Part shown: positions 32,349 to 45,296 of the stretch, one piece after another
Numbering within the stretch: position 1 is the first letter of the stretch
Layout of the letters: every line of letters starts with the position of its first letter
DNA from: Cinnamomum chago
Taxonomy: Eukaryota > Streptophyta > Magnoliopsida > Laurales > Lauraceae
DNA length: 64,000 nt
NCBI GenBank assembly: GCA_038049695.1
Contig: CP142458.1
Coordinates: 46,157,001-46,221,000, forward strand
Reading direction: 5' to 3'
Notes under the pieces: generated by a model
Seen by the model: only the letters and a program-made list of their open reading frames with translations
What the model was told of the DNA's origin: nothing
Database searches by the model: none
Made by a program: the position numbers and the translations under genes

Positions 32349-32760
32349 TGCAAGTATCGACTAAAAAGTCGCCTCCCTGCTGAATGGTCTTGCAAGTATC
32401 GATGGAATGTCGCTTCCTTGCTCATTCGGTTACGAGTATCGATGGAATGTCGCCTCCTCGCGGATTTGGGTGCAAGTATCGACTAAGCGTCGCTTCCCTG
32501 CTTTTGTCTTCAAAAATTTTGTTTTGTGGGTATCGATGGAATGTCGCTTCCCCATGATTTTTGAAGTTTGAGGTTTTTTTCGAACCTTTGTTTTGATTTT
32601 TGTTTGTTTTGAAATTTGGGTTGTGGATATCAACTGGAACGTTGCGTCTCCACGATTTTTGAAATTTTGGGGTTTTGGAAGTATCGAATGGGGTTCGCAT
32701 CCTTCCGATTTTGGGTTTTGCAGGTATTGACTAAACGTCGCTTCCCTGCGATTTTTGAAA
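32349..32760. repeat. Second 3' repeat family in G copy 2
   Basis: About eight irregularly spaced copies (40-100 bp) of GTATCGATGGAATGTCGCTTCC and the variant GTATCGACTAA-CGTCGC. Each is followed by a CCCTGC or CCTTGC word. A degraded version is in D at about 49885-50110. Confidence 0.75.
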
Positions 32761-33122
32761 AACCATTTTTTGTTTAAAGACACGAGGGTCGTAAATTTTG
32801 ACTCAAAACCATTTTGGTGGTAAAAGTCGGGGTGGACTAGGGCTGAAATCCCTAGGTCCTGATTTTGTTTCAAACCATGAATTTTGGGTTCAAGGATCGA
32901 AAATTTTGGTCAAGTTTGGGAAGAGGCTCCTAAAGTTGGATTTTTGGATTTGTTTTTTTTTTTTTGAACAATGAAACGATGAAAGAGACATTGTTTTGAG
33001 GGGTTTTTTTAGAAATTTCAACAAGAGAATGAAAATTCCTAAAGGAGTGGGTTTGACTAGCAGATACCTAGGAATAGGCTTTGGTCGTGCAGGCGTCGCT
33101 CTGACCCTAATGGAAGAAGCCT
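32761..33122 (-). mobile_element. G copy 2: sequence between repeats and integrase end
   Basis: About 360 bp with no repeat or gene recognised, apart from a T run near 32950. The integrase C-terminus ends at its left of the transcript. Confidence 0.5.
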
Positions 33123-34310
33123 TCAAGGGTAGTACCGCTTCAAGAACTTTCCATTGATGGGGAGCATACATCTGTCACCCTCCATGTTTAGAAGAGCATA
33201 TGCGCCGTTGGAGAAGACTTTGTCAATGATGAAAGGTCCCTCCCATTTTGGTTCAAATTTGCCTTTGGATTTGTTGGCAAAAACCATTGGTCTTTTTACT
33301 GTAAAAACCAAGTCTCCCTTTTTGTAGGCTCGTTGCCTGACCTTCTTGTCAAAAGATCCTGCCATGCGTGCTTGGTAGAGTTCAATGCTTTGTAGAGCTT
33401 CGAGCCATCTCTCATCGAGGTTATCCAGCTCTTGGAGTCTCAATGCGACATTACTTTCTTGCGTCATGTCATTTTGCAGAGATACCCTTAAGGAAGGAAT
33501 TTGAACTTCTAAAGGGACAACAGCTTCGCATCCATAGACCAAGGAGAATGGTGTGCTATGGGTTGGTCCTCGAACGGTGGTTCGATAGGCCCACAAAGCT
33601 TCAGGCAGTTTGTCGCCCCAATCTCTTTTGTGACTAGAGACCATTTTCTTGAGGATTTTGGAGAGTGTTTTGTTGAAAGCCTCTGCTAGTCCATTCGCTG
33701 CCGGATTGTACGGAGTTGAAGGACAACTTTGGATTTTGTATTTGTCGCAGAACCTGTAGAATCGGTGATCGCCGAACTGTGGTCCGTTATCATGGACGAA
33801 TCTTTTAGGTATGCCGAAGCGACAAATGATGTTGGTGCGCAAGAACTGAAGGACTAATGAGGTTTTCATTTCACTAAGCGCGAACGCTTCTGACCACTTT
33901 GAGAAATAATCCGTAGCAGCGAAAATGAAGCGATGACCTTTGCTTGATGGGGGAGAGATAGGACCTATGATGTCCATACCCCAGGCTTCAAAAGGCCATG
34001 AGATTGCTGTAGGATGTAGCCATTCCGGAGGCATGTGGACATAATCTCCATGAACTTGGCATTGTTGGCAGCGCTTAGCAAATTGCATTGCATCAGCCAC
34101 CATGGTAGGCCAATAATAACCTAACCTTTTTATCTGATTGAAGAGCTTAGGCCCAGCCTGATGGGCTCCACAAAGACCAGCATGTACTTCTTTGAGTGTT
34201 TCCTCAGCCTCTTGTTGTGACAAGCAGCGTAGAAGTACTCCATTATAGGATTTCCTATAAAGCATTTTTGAAGGAATATCCAAATGAAAGTTTGGGGGTT
34301 CGCCTTTGGA
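33123..34310 (-). mobile_element. G copy 2: integrase region (fossil)
   Basis: HHCC zinc domain at about 34045-34185 (HAGLCGAHQAG to CQQC). The catalytic core lies at about 33600-33975 (WGMDIIGPI, FVHDNGPQF, NPAANGLAEAFNKTL). The C-terminal domain runs down to about 33130 (KPKWEGPFII-like, ending NGKFLKRYYP). This is the fullest integrase in the window. The copy as a whole is broken in about two to four places. Confidence 0.85.
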
Positions 34311-34469
34311 TGCTTACCCGCTCTTTTGGATCCTCAGGTAGGATTCCGAACATGATGTAATCAATGAACGGATCCCTCCAGTCGCCGATCAGAGGTTTAA
34401 GAACGGAGATCCGACTTCCAACCACTTGGTGGCATTCAGCAACTGCTTGATGTGTGTTGAGAGGAGGGA

Positions 34470-34930
34470 GAATCCTTTTTTGACACACTGTAACTTGCAT
34501 GTTTTCCCCTTCTTGGATTGCCATAGACGCAGCAAGTCCAGCCAGGGCATCTGCACGAATGTTTTCACCACTGAGGATGTGGGTGATGTGACAGATGTCG
34601 AACTTTTGTCGAAGCGATTGTGCCTTGTTGTAGTAAGGCAACAGATCGGGCTTCCTGACTTCAAATTTCTGATTCATCTGGTTGACGATCAGTTGAGAGT
34701 CTCCAAAAGCTTCCAGCGTAGTGATGTCGGATTCAAGGGCGAGCTCCAATCCTACAATGAGGGCTTGGTACTCAGCTGCATTGTTTGAACATGGCTCTAG
34801 CAGCGAGAATGCGTGTGGAATCATGTATTTGTCGGGACTAACAAAGAGAATGCCAATTCCCGATATTTGATTTCCCTTTTCATTTGTCCTGGTTGCGCCA
34901 TCGAAGTACATGTGCCAGGAAGCATTTGAT
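34470..34930 (-). mobile_element. G copy 2: archaeal-type RNase H (fossil)
   Basis: MYFDGATRTNE, SNNAAEYQALIVGLELAL and FGDSQLIVNQM, as in copy 1. It lies between first RNase H and integrase. Confidence 0.83.
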
Positions 34931-34979
34931 AAGGAAGTCTCCACACTGTAGACCGATTCGTCTGGGAGGTCATCCCTGA

Positions 34980-36290
34980 GTGGAGAATCTTTAGGCAATG
35001 GATGCTCCGCGAGGAAGTCTGCTAGAGCTTGGCCTTTGATTGGTTTTTGTGGTACATACCTAATGTCAAATTGTGACAGGAGGATGGACCATTTTGCCAG
35101 TCGGGCATTGAGAGAACCTGCTTTTGTGAGAAGGACCTTTAGGAGGTTGATCCTCGAAATCAGGTACACTGTGTTGGATAGCAGGTAGTGACGCAGTTTT
35201 TGTACGGCGAACATCACTACCAAGCATTCTTTTTCGACTGGAGAGTAGCGATGCTCTGCACCTATCAACATGCGGCTAAGGTAATATAGAGCAGCTTCTT
35301 TTCCCTCATCATTCTTTTTTGTGATTAGAGCGCCTAAAGAACAGTTAAGGGCTCTTGTGTACAAGAGGAATGGTTTTCCAGTTGTGGGGGCAGCCAACAC
35401 TGGAGGTTTAGTCAGGTATGACTTGATGTCCTGGAACGCGGCTTCACATTCAGCATCCCAGACAAAATCGACACCTTTCTTCATTAACCGAGAGAATGGA
35501 TGGCACTTCCCTGATAGGTTGGAGATGAACCGTCGAATGTATGCCAATCTTCCTTGGAGCCCTTTTAATTGTCTTAGGGTTCTTGGAGATGGCATTTCTA
35601 GGATAGCCTTGACTTTGATGGGGTCAAGCTCTATGCCAGCTTTCCATACTATGAATCCGAGAAACTTACCCGATGAAACACCGAAGAAGCATTTGAGGGG
35701 ATTCATTCGCAGTTTGTGTTTGCGAAGTCGGAGGAAGACTTCTCGAAGATCTTTGAGATGGTCTTCTTTTCTTTTGCTTTTGACGGCGAGGTCATCGACA
35801 TAACATTCGACCGTCTTGTGCTGCATATCTTGGAAGATCTTCATCATAGCCCTCTGATATGTAGCGCCGGCATTCTTCAGACCGAATGGCATGATAGTGT
35901 AGCAATACACGCCAAACGGGGTTCGAAATGCTGTGTTTTTCATCTTCAGGATGCATTTTTATCTGATTGTAGCCAGAGAAGCCATCCATGAATGTCATTC
36001 GCTCGAACCCACAGGTGTTGTCGATCATCACCTCCGGTATAGGGAGCGAGAATTCATCTTTTGGGCATGCATTGTTCAGGTCTCTGTAATCAATGCAGAC
36101 CCTGATTTGCCCATTTTTCTTTGTCACGGGGACGATGTTGGCCAACCATTCAGGATGTTGTTCCTCACGGATGAAGCCAACGCTTTTGAGCTTTTGAACT
36201 TCTTGTTCAATTTTGTCCATCACGTCAGGACGGAACCTTCTTTGGCCTTGTTTGACAGGCTTGATATCTTTTTGAAGATTGAGTTTGTGG
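34980..36290 (-). mobile_element. G copy 2: reverse transcriptase and first RNase H (fossil)
   Basis: Same motif order as copy 1: KPVKQGQRRFRPDVMDKI near 36240, CIDYRDLN, FSGYNQI, ECYVDDLAVKSK near 35790, then a gypsy-type RNase H (LYTRALNCSLGALI, SPVEKECLVVM). Nearly identical to copy 1. Confidence 0.86.
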
Positions 36291-39200
36291 ACTACTATTT
36301 TGGGGTCTAAGCCAGGCATCTCAGCGTAAGACCATGCAAAACAATCAACGAACTCATGAAGAAACGCGATATACTCGGGTAACTCATCATCCTTTATATT
36401 CTTGCTTATGAATACAGGATGTGGGTTATCAGGTGTTCCCAAGTCTATCTTTTGAACAGAATCTTCAGTTGGAAGGTTTGAAGGTGGTTCCTCCATAATA
36501 TTTTCGGAGGCTTCCAGCCCAACAAAGCCTTCTGGAGTTCCAAAGGTATCTACAGACCACGGCTCTGTTTTTGTCCATGGGTCTTCTTGAATGGTACTTT
36601 TCTCAAGATTTGCTATGAGATGGTCCCAATCACCTGTTGAAACTAGGTTGAAGTAGGGCACTTCTTTTGGAGATGACGGTTCTTCTGGGCTAGAAAACCG
36701 TGTGTCTGTATTATTGGACAATTCCTCTTCATCATCAGAGGAATCGTACCAATTGGATGAACTTCCTGGATCCTTAACGGTCAACTCTTCAAAGAGATAT
36801 CCAGGGAGATTGATGTCTTCATTAATATGAGATGTTGAGGCTTGGTCGGCAGGATGACTTTGCAGCCTTTGTGTCAACTGTCTCAAGGGAGCGTCAGGAT
36901 CATACCCCAGCCCATGTGAAGACTTTTCTATGTGGCGGTGGGGTTTCCAACCTTCCAGTTGACTTTTGGTCAGGGTTGGTTCCAATGGCGTGATAATACC
37001 ACGGCCACCTCCCAAACCGATTGGGTTCTGAGCGTCGTAGCCCATTTTCTTCATGATAGCTTGTGCCATTGGACTATACAGGGATAGTTGAGGCATACCT
37101 TCATTTTGGAAAGGTTCAAGCGAAGAATTTGATGAAGAAACTCCCGATTTATGGAAGAAGATTGGCTTTTCTTCTGCTGATGTTGCTGGAACAACGAAGG
37201 AAGCAGATGTCGGATCTTCTATGTCAACGGTTGTCTCCATCGGAGTGAGAGCGGGCTGAACTTGTTGATCATCAGCTTGGCTTGATGATGTGTTGTCTTC
37301 TGGCTCTGAGTCTGAATCCGTGTCTTGCAAGATAGACACAAAGGAGACAGCAAACTTGCCCCCAACCTTTTGTTTTGTCTTCTTTGCTTTGGTGGTGATC
37401 ACCAGAGGCTTTGAAGACTTGAGGGAGACCATGAAGGGAGATTGATTATTCTCTTCGGTTTTGATAGAGGGTTTGTTTTCTTCCGGTGATTGATGAGGAG
37501 CCTTGCCTTTGTCTTTCTGGAGATTTTCGGCAAAGGGCGCTGTTTCTTCCTCCCTTTCTTCTTTTTCATCTTTGTAGATCTGAGCATCTGCGAAATAGAC
37601 TTCTTTGCCTTTGAAGGGCTTTTTGTCTGCAAACACTCGATGTATCAAGCCGTCATTGCCAACGAACTTGATGCTCTGATGTAAAGTTGAAGGGACAACA
37701 TCATTCTCATGTATCCAGGGGCGTCCGAGAAGGATGTTATAGCATGAAGGGGTCTTTATTGCATAGACAGTGACCTCGGAGATAAGGTCACCGATTTGCA
37801 ACTTGAACCTGATTTTGCCGATCGGCCTTTGAGCGCTGCCATCATATCCAAAGATGGACACAGACGTGTGGCTCAGCTTGCTAGGCGGAATGCCCAGTTC
37901 TTCGAGTGCCGAAGTGGAGATGAGGTTGAGTGCAGAACCTAGATCGATCTGGATTCTGCGTACTGGCACCTCTTTGATGTACCCGGTGAAGTACAAGGGT
38001 CGGTTGTGCTTTGTCTCGCCTAGCAGGAGGTCTTCCTTGGTGAAGGCGATGGTTGCACTTGCTGCTTTTTGAACCGAGAGGCATTCGATGCAGGATCCCT
38101 CAGTTTTCTTCTTTTCTCCTTTTGCGGGAGTTTTTGATTTTTTGACCCTATAGTCCATTTCAATTTGTAGGACTTGTGGGGCATGTTTGTCGTCATCCGC
38201 ATCCAGCATTTGTAGTTCTGAAATGAGACTATCACGAGTCTGTGGTGACATTCGTAATAAGTCTAGGATGTGCAGACGTGCAGGTATGTGTTTGAAGTGT
38301 TGAATCAAGTCGTACTTGAAAGCTTCCTTGGGGCCTGCATTTTCATTATTCTTGCCACTAGGGGCGTTTACAGCTTGTTTTCCCGAAGGATTTACATAAG
38401 AAGCAGAAGGTTGGTTGTAGTTTTTGTGGTAATCCCGGCCAGAACGGGTACCTCTACCAACTTCAAGAGCTTCTGGAAAAGGGTCTTTGTTTGGAAGATC
38501 ACCCTCGAGATCGAGGGGTTGTTCTTTCTCATTTGCTGAAGATGTCTCTGTGTCAGCATTGCCATCTTCAGTAATTGTGTTGCATGGAGCATTTTCCGGG
38601 AGCAAGTCCTGAACAGCATCCAGCAACCTTCCTTCTTTATCGAATATTTTGTCAGTCCAGACATCACCGATGAGATCGGGCATTTGGGACCAATTGACCG
38701 GATTTTCTCTGAAGAAGATTTCACCGGCTGGAATTTCTTCAAGGTGATCAGTCGGAAGAGGTTTGAGTTCCGATGTCACTGTTCCAGGTGACGAAGCCTG
38801 AGAAGGTGAGGAATTATCATCCTGAGCTATTGCATTGCAAGTAACTTTGACGGAAGATGCCTCCAAGATGAACTGTTGGGAATCAGATTCGTCCTCAGAT
38901 GTAGGAGGATCATCAATCCAACAGCTTTCTTCATTTTCCGGGGTTACCGGAGGAGATTCCTGTAGATTTTCAGGAACTTCCGGTGCTGGGTTGTGATGAA
39001 GCTGATTGATGCGACCTTGTTCTTGCTCTATAGCAAGGTGCTGCAAGATCCTTGCGTATTCATCGAGATCAGGCACGGGAGCCAAATCTTCTTCTTCGTC
39101 TGCTCCTTGTGGTTCATCATGGCTGGGTTCCACTGGAGTGTTTTCTTGAACAACCTCTTGGTCTTCTTCATCATCAGACCAGGATCCTTGCGATTGTAAT

Positions 39201-39971
39201 GGGTTATACCAGATTACTGACATAAGATGAGATTCAGGGATCCATTCCTCGTCGGAGAGATATTCTCCTGTTTTGAGGGATTCCTCCCATTCATCGATGT
39301 CACTGGCGGTGTCACTGGACTCGTATCCATCCATGGGGAATCCAACCACCGAGTTGCAAGAGTATGATGCCCCTTGCATAGTTTCATCTTTGAGGTGTGG
39401 TGGCATGAAATCACCAAGAGTGAATTTTCTTGCCGCCTTTGAAGTCTTAGGAGAGGACTCTTCTGTTGTCCCCAGTGAAGCGGTAGAGGAGGTCTCTGCC
39501 TTTTCAGTGACTTCTTGCTTTTTTGGAGCTTTCTCCTCCTGTTTGAGCTTACGGAGTTGTCTCCTGGCTTGCCTTCGCTGTCGAGCGGTTGGCTTTGTTT
39601 TGACGACCTCCCAATTTTCATCTTCTAGGATATCGGGGTGTACCCATATGGGCTGTCCGTCTGATGTTGGATATGGAACCAACTCTTGGGACGTTTGGGT
39701 CATCTTTATCACCTTGAAGGAAGTAGTGATCTTCTCTTTTGGTGATTTTTGTTTTTGTCCACACGACACCATGTTGACGGAGGCGGGCCCATAGTTCTTG
39801 TCGAAGGTAATGACTCCGTTTTTCCACATCTCATTTATCTTCTCTCTCACAACAAAGCATTGACTGAGAGGATGCGAGACCATCTGATGGTATGGACAGT
39901 ACCGAGGATCGTTGGTTTTGCCAACATCTCCTGGTCTTTTGGGGTCAAGCAAGGTGAGTTTACCGTTTGCG
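36291..39971 (-). mobile_element. G copy 2: zinc knuckle, linkers, protease, G-patch-like segment (fossil)
   Basis: Zinc-knuckle variant CPYHQMVSHPLSQC at about 39853-39903; acidic linker to about 38000; retropepsin-like protease at about 37680-37990; Lys/Ser linker; G-patch-like glycine pattern at about 36940-37090; acidic linker to RT. Apart from scattered substitutions it repeats copy 1. Confidence 0.8.
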
Positions 39972-39976
39972 AGAAG
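39972..39976. repeat. Left target duplication of the A-family LTR in G copy 2
   Basis: AGAAG at the same G position as 15494-15498, showing the same insertion event was duplicated with G. Confidence 0.85.
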
Positions 39977-42141
39977 TGTTAGGAATTTTCTAGATTGCAA
40001 TTTGATGGATGCATTTCATTCTAGCATCATTTGATTCACACACTTGCATTGTTTTAAATAAACTTGAAATCTTGTTTTATTCATGCATTGCTTTTAAGTT
40101 TTGTAAAAGTATTGATTTATGCATGATTTGTATTTTCATCTTGGATGCATTTGTTTTAGAAAAGAGTTTTCAAGAAATCAAGCAAGCCTTTGTTTTAAAA
40201 GTTTTGAATCTTTTTAGGCTTTTTATGTCATGTTTTAAAAACCATTAGAATCTTTAAAACATGTTTTCCAAGCTTGATTTAGTAGGCAAAAAGGTCCCCC
40301 AAGCAAAACCTTCATATATGCAAAAGTTGCATTTTTTGCAAAAAGGGAGGCTGTCCCGGCAGTGTTGCCGGTCGACCGAGAGGCAGGTCTCGGTCGACCG
40401 AGACAACTGGAGGTAAAACCTGCAGTTTTTGAACTGAAACCTCCAACGGTCAGAAATCTGACCGTTGTGCCTTCCCGGTCGACCGAGACCTCTTTGTCGG
40501 TCGACCGAGAACTAGCCGTTGGGCACTTTTTGCTATAAATATGAGTTCTTTCCCTTGCCAAAAGTTGGGAATTTTTAACCCCTCCTTGAGAGGATTTGAG
40601 GCATATCAAAAGGGAAGAGAACCAAGGGATGAAGGGGAAGATTAGGAAAGCTAAAGCTTGGATTAATGAAGTTAAACCACCAAGTAGGCTCTTCCTTTCT
40701 TAATCATAAGTTTTCATGCTTTGTTTTATTTTTGGTAAATCATTTCTAGCATGTTAAACTATGTTTGTGTTGTGTCCTTAACATATTTTATGTTTTGAGT
40801 TGATTTATTGTTTTGGATACAACATCACATGATTCAATCCAAGTAGTACTTAACTTTGGTAAATCTAAGTAGATCATGTTAATGAAAGAACTTTGGTAAA
40901 TCATATGTAACATGATCCATATACTTGATTGAATCTTTGATTGTTGTTTTCCATCATAAGAAAATCACTTTCAAAAGTATCTTATGTTTTGGATTCAACT
41001 TCTTTACAAATCATATGTTTTCATGTTTTGTTTTATCATTGGTAAATCTTGTAACATGTTAACCTATGATATGTTGTATCCTTAGCATGTGTTATATTTT
41101 GAATAGATCTATTGTTTTGGATACATCATCATTGATTCATCAAAGTAGTACTTTATCTTTGGTAAATCTAAGTAGATCATGTTAATGAAATATGTAACAT
41201 GATTCATATACTTTGTTGAATCATTGGTTGTTGTTTTTCCATCATAAGAAAATCTCTCTCAAATGTATCTTATGTTTTGGATCCAACATCATTACAAATC
41301 ATATGTGTATTATTGTTTTAATGCTTCACAACTTGCCTTACTTTGATTGGTAAATCTTTTTCAAGTTGTCCTTATAATTACATATGATTTGTTCCCTAAT
41401 TTCAATCAAATCAATTTTTATGTTTTGAGCTTCATTGATGATTTGATTGACATCCCTATGCATCACATGTTTAGAGCTAATCCATTACATACAACTTGTG
41501 TAACTTTGATATCATTAACAAGTTGTTACTTTTAACATGTGATTGCATTACTTCCTCAATCATAAATGTTTTTGAGCTAAAACTTTCAAAAGCCTTAGGC
41601 ATACATTTATGAGCTTTCATTTTCTAAATGATTGAGGACCACACACACACACTTCATTTGTTTTCATCTTTGCATTCATAGTGTGAGTGTGTATTTGTAT
41701 TTCACTTCCATATCCGCCTATTTTAGAGGCAAATGTAATGAAATAAAATGAATCTCCATCTAGTGTATTAAAGACACAACTTAGTGAGATAACCAACCAT
41801 GTGGTTGAAGAGGTTATTGCTTAGCCTATAAAAGCATAATGGATAGGTTGATGTTAAGCCTTGAAAAACATCAATGTAAAGGTTATTGCTTAGCCTTGGA
41901 AAGCATATTGTAAAGGTTATTTCTTAGCCTATTGAAAAGCATAAATAGTGGAAATCCGGTGGGGTGTTGGATCACAAGCCGGTAGTGGATGTAGGCATTG
42001 AGGCCGAACCACTATAAATCCTTGTGTGATGGTGCTTGCTTTGTGGTGATTGTTTATTTTAGCTTCCGCATATTGTTTGATAATCATCACTTGTGACTAG
42101 TTTGTTTTAAAGAAGTTAAAATTGTTAAAATTGGTCATAAA
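39977..42141 (+). mobile_element. A-family LTR alone in G copy 2
   Basis: Matches the A LTR from TGTTAG onward, including palindromes, TATA box (40533-40541), nested inverted repeats and mini-hairpins. It sits at the same G site as A in copy 1 but without the A interior. LTR-LTR recombination is the usual origin of such solitary LTRs. Confidence 0.9.
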
Positions 42142-43635
42142 TTGGAGAGTAGGTTGCTTGAATTTTGTAGGGAACGGGACCGAGTCCATCCACAAGGGAT
42201 ATGGTGGCTTGATCCCATGCTCCTTTAGTGTATCCTCTTCTTTTGCTTTGGCGAGGATATCGTCAACGTCCTTTTTGGTAAGGGCGCGTGACTCACTGTT
42301 TTCCGCATTTTCCTCGTCGCCTTGATGGCTCGGAGGAGCTTCATTGTTTTGTGGACGCTGAAGATTGAGAATTAGGTTCTCTATTAGAGTCTCTATCCTC
42401 TGCTGCCCTTGCTCCAGCTGCTGGATGCATGCGGTTACGTCATCATGCGGCGGAGGTTGCTCAGCATTTGTGACCAGGACGTTCATTCCTCGAGAGTTGA
42501 ATGAAGATATTGTCTTGGTGACTGAGCTAGAGCTCATTCTTTTAGATGAAGAGCTCGAAGAGTGGTCACTCTGATGTCCTTGGCTTGAAGGAGCGGGAGA
42601 GTTTTCTTTATGTCTTCGTGTCTGGGGGACGCTGCGAGTCACCGGACGCCTGACATGGATTTTTGTTGCTGACTTCTGACGTCTTCTGGTCTTGCCAACC
42701 ATATGGACAGCAGCAACTTGGTCGGGTCTTTCTTTTTCGACCCATTTTTGGGAGACCTGAAGTGCAGAATCTTGGGTTCTTTGCTTCTCTAGTCTCTTTT
42801 GTCGATATGCCGTGCGGCAGCGCATACGACGAGCGATTTGAGCTTCAGTTAGCTCCGGCTGTGCTCTGGCAATGAAGGACGTAGTCCCTAGTGCGCAGCA
42901 GCCGAGCTTGTCTTCTTTGAAGACTGGCAGGGACAGGATCTGGACGCGGTCCTTTGCCTGCCGGAGCGAAGCTTTGAATTTTGCGAGTTCGGCTCCTGTT
43001 GAGAGGAAGGGTCGACTCGCAGTAATGTAGGCCTTGGCAGGTTCTTGCGGAGGCCTGATGATGCATGACTTGATTTTGGGCTTGTAGGAGCAAGCCGGCT
43101 CATGCTGAGTTGGTTTTGTTTGGCAGAGGGTAGGTTTCTCCTCTTTCATGTAAGCAAGAGCGTAGAACCGGTTCTCCTTTAGCGGGGCCAGGTAGACTGG
43201 CTTTGCAGATTTTTGTGACCTTCGCTGTTTGGGTGAAGGCCTTGGAGACCAAGTCTTTGAGCAGACCTGGTTTCTTGCTGGTTGAGGCTTTGCAGGAGTG
43301 CTACGGGCCTCAGGTTTTCTGATGGTCACCCTTGGTATCACCGTAGTGATACGTTGAGGGGCGGTTCTCTGCTTCTTGGCAGCTGCGGTTTCTTCTGCAG
43401 GTAGTGGGAATGGTCCCAATGACCCGAAGACAATGGTCCGGGGAGTTGAGGTCGACCCGGTGTTTTCTGAGTTGCCGAGGGAAATGACGCTTCGGCAGCT
43501 GGCAGGGCGCTTGTAAGTGCGCTTGGTTTGTTTGTCTTGGAGCATGAGCTGGTACTTGTTCTCATCAAAGGTGATGGTTAATGAAGCTGCCATTGTTAGT
43601 TTTTTGGAAAACTTCTGAAACAAGACCACATCCAT
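42142..43635 (-). mobile_element. G copy 2: Gag N-terminal region (fossil)
   Basis: Matches 23945-25438: MDVVLFQKFSKKLTM start, basic Ser/Pro-rich part, Gln-rich helix and an acidic EENAENSE stretch. The Gag core of copy 1 is not represented in this copy. Confidence 0.8.
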
Positions 43636-43658
43636 TAGTAATCACAAGAATATAATGA

Positions 43659-44006
43659 TTATAAATGGAAAAAAGGCAATCTATGGGTTTGCCTTTTCAG
43701 ATCGCTCGAGGGATATGACCCAGGCGACGTGAGGAGGGCAAAAACCATAGAGGGCACAATTGTTCTTATTGCAAGTATGGTGAGCCCCAAAATGAGCGTC
43801 CCAGTGACTGCTAGAAGCAATTGTAAACCTAAATTCAACTTATCGCGAAGCAGGGCTTGCTCGAGATAAGAAGAATATAAGGTTGGAGTTTTACAAATGC
43901 GTCGGTCGCGAATACAGTAGACCCTGAAAGGGCGTACTAGCACCGCTAGACACAAATGTTGGAGATCGCATCCATGAGATGGGATTCTCTGTTTTTTAAA
44001 TGTCAA
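43659..44006 (-). CDS. Small ORF with a hydrophobic segment, upstream of G gag (copy 2)
   Basis: Same 115-codon frame as 25462-25809 with one visible substitution (ICKTP for ICKIP). Same caution: recent duplicate, family unknown, possibly non-coding leader. Confidence 0.33.
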   Translation of the reverse strand: MTFKKQRIPSHGCDLQHLCLAVLVRPFRVYCIRDRRICKTPTLYSSYLEQALLRDKLNLGLQLLLAVTGTLILGLTILAIRTIVPSMVFALLTSPGSYPSSDLKRQTHRLPFFHL

Positions 44007-44008
44007 AA

Positions 44009-45120
44009 TGGATTCATCAAGGAGAGCATGTGGTATCCCAATCCAAAGACGGGCTCAACGATTTCCGCGAGCGCCAGTACCCCGGAAGGAACCACAATTT
44101 CTCAGATCCGAATCCAAAATGACGAGAGTTTTTTTTTTTTTTGAAAGGCCAAGATCAGGTCCATCAAAGAGAGCAAATGACGTTCCAATCTGAACACGGG
44201 CTCAGCGGATAATCGCGAGCGCCAGTGCTCAGAAAGGAAGAGACCAAAATTTCTCAGATCTGAACTTGAAAATGACGAAAGTTTTTTTTTTTTTTTTTTT
44301 TGAAAAGTTTTTTTTTTAATTTTTATTTAAAAGACAAGAGAGCACACATAGGCTTCCTAACCCGGTCTTATGAAATCACAATTGATAGAATTACCCCCAG
44401 GTAAGGGTAGGATTACTTAATGAACCCGTTTGGAGGACCCTTGCCTCGAACAGTCAGGCTGTCTCCACACTCTCGACAAGGCTTTTCTTGAATCAACCGA
44501 GGTCAAAGAACGCAGTTGGTTTGGCCTTAGCGGTCTATGTCTTTCTTTTTCTCTTTTTTTTTTTTTTTTTTTGCTTTATTTTTACTAGACTCATTGAAGA
44601 GAAACAATGATCCAAAACCTTAGTAGAACAGGCTCAACATTTCTGCAAGCGCGATGAACGATAGGACAGGATCAAAACCTCTCAATTTTGAATCCAAAAC
44701 GAAAAGTTTTGATTTTTTTTTTGAAATTGTTTTTTTTTTAAATTCTAATGAATTCATCAAAGAGAAACAATGATCCAAAACCTTTAGTCGAACAGGCTCA
44801 ACATTTCTGCAAGCGCGATGAACGACAGGATAGGATCAAAACTTCTCAATTTTGAATCCAAGGCAAACAAGTTTTCTTTTTTTTTTTTTTTTTTTTTTCT
44901 TTTTTTTTTAAGCTCCTTTGTTTTTTTTTTTTGAAATCTCTAACAGACTCATCGAAGAGAAACAATGGCCCAATCCCCGATCCAAGCCGGTCTCAGCGGA
45001 TAATCGCGAGCGCCAATGCCCAGAAAGGAAAGGATCAAAGTTTCTCAATTTTGAATCCAAAACGAGAAATCTGAACTTTTTTTTTTTTTTTTTGAAAAGA
45101 GAGAGAATGGAAATAGATTG
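44009..45120. repeat. G copy 2 leader: five diverged repeats with poly-T tracts
   Basis: Counterpart of 25812-26905, differing mainly in the length of T runs, which is expected of slippage-prone homopolymers. Confidence 0.75.
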
Positions 45121-45274
45121 AAAGAATTTAAAATTTCCAAAAAATCCCATCTCATGCGAAATCCAACATAGGCCACCAGCCAAAAAGTAGCCAAGGAATT
45201 CGGAAAAGAAACATAAGCAAAGATATAATATGCGAATATTTCAATTCCAAGCATCCGGTGTTCTCAAGTAAACG

Positions 45275-45296
45275 GGTCCCACCGGGTGTGCCAACT
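45275..45296 (-). promoter_or_regulatory. Primer-binding-site-like sequence of G (copy 2)
   Basis: AGTTGGCACACCCGGTGGGA on the - strand directly after LTR 3; one base differs from the copy 1 site. Confidence 0.55.

Noticed and set aside
31083-32425. Open frames of up to 337 codons on both strands with FGFHAIS-type peptide repeats
   Set aside because: They are readings of the 25-bp satellite, whose monomer happens to be stop-poor; frames exist on both strands and change with monomer length.
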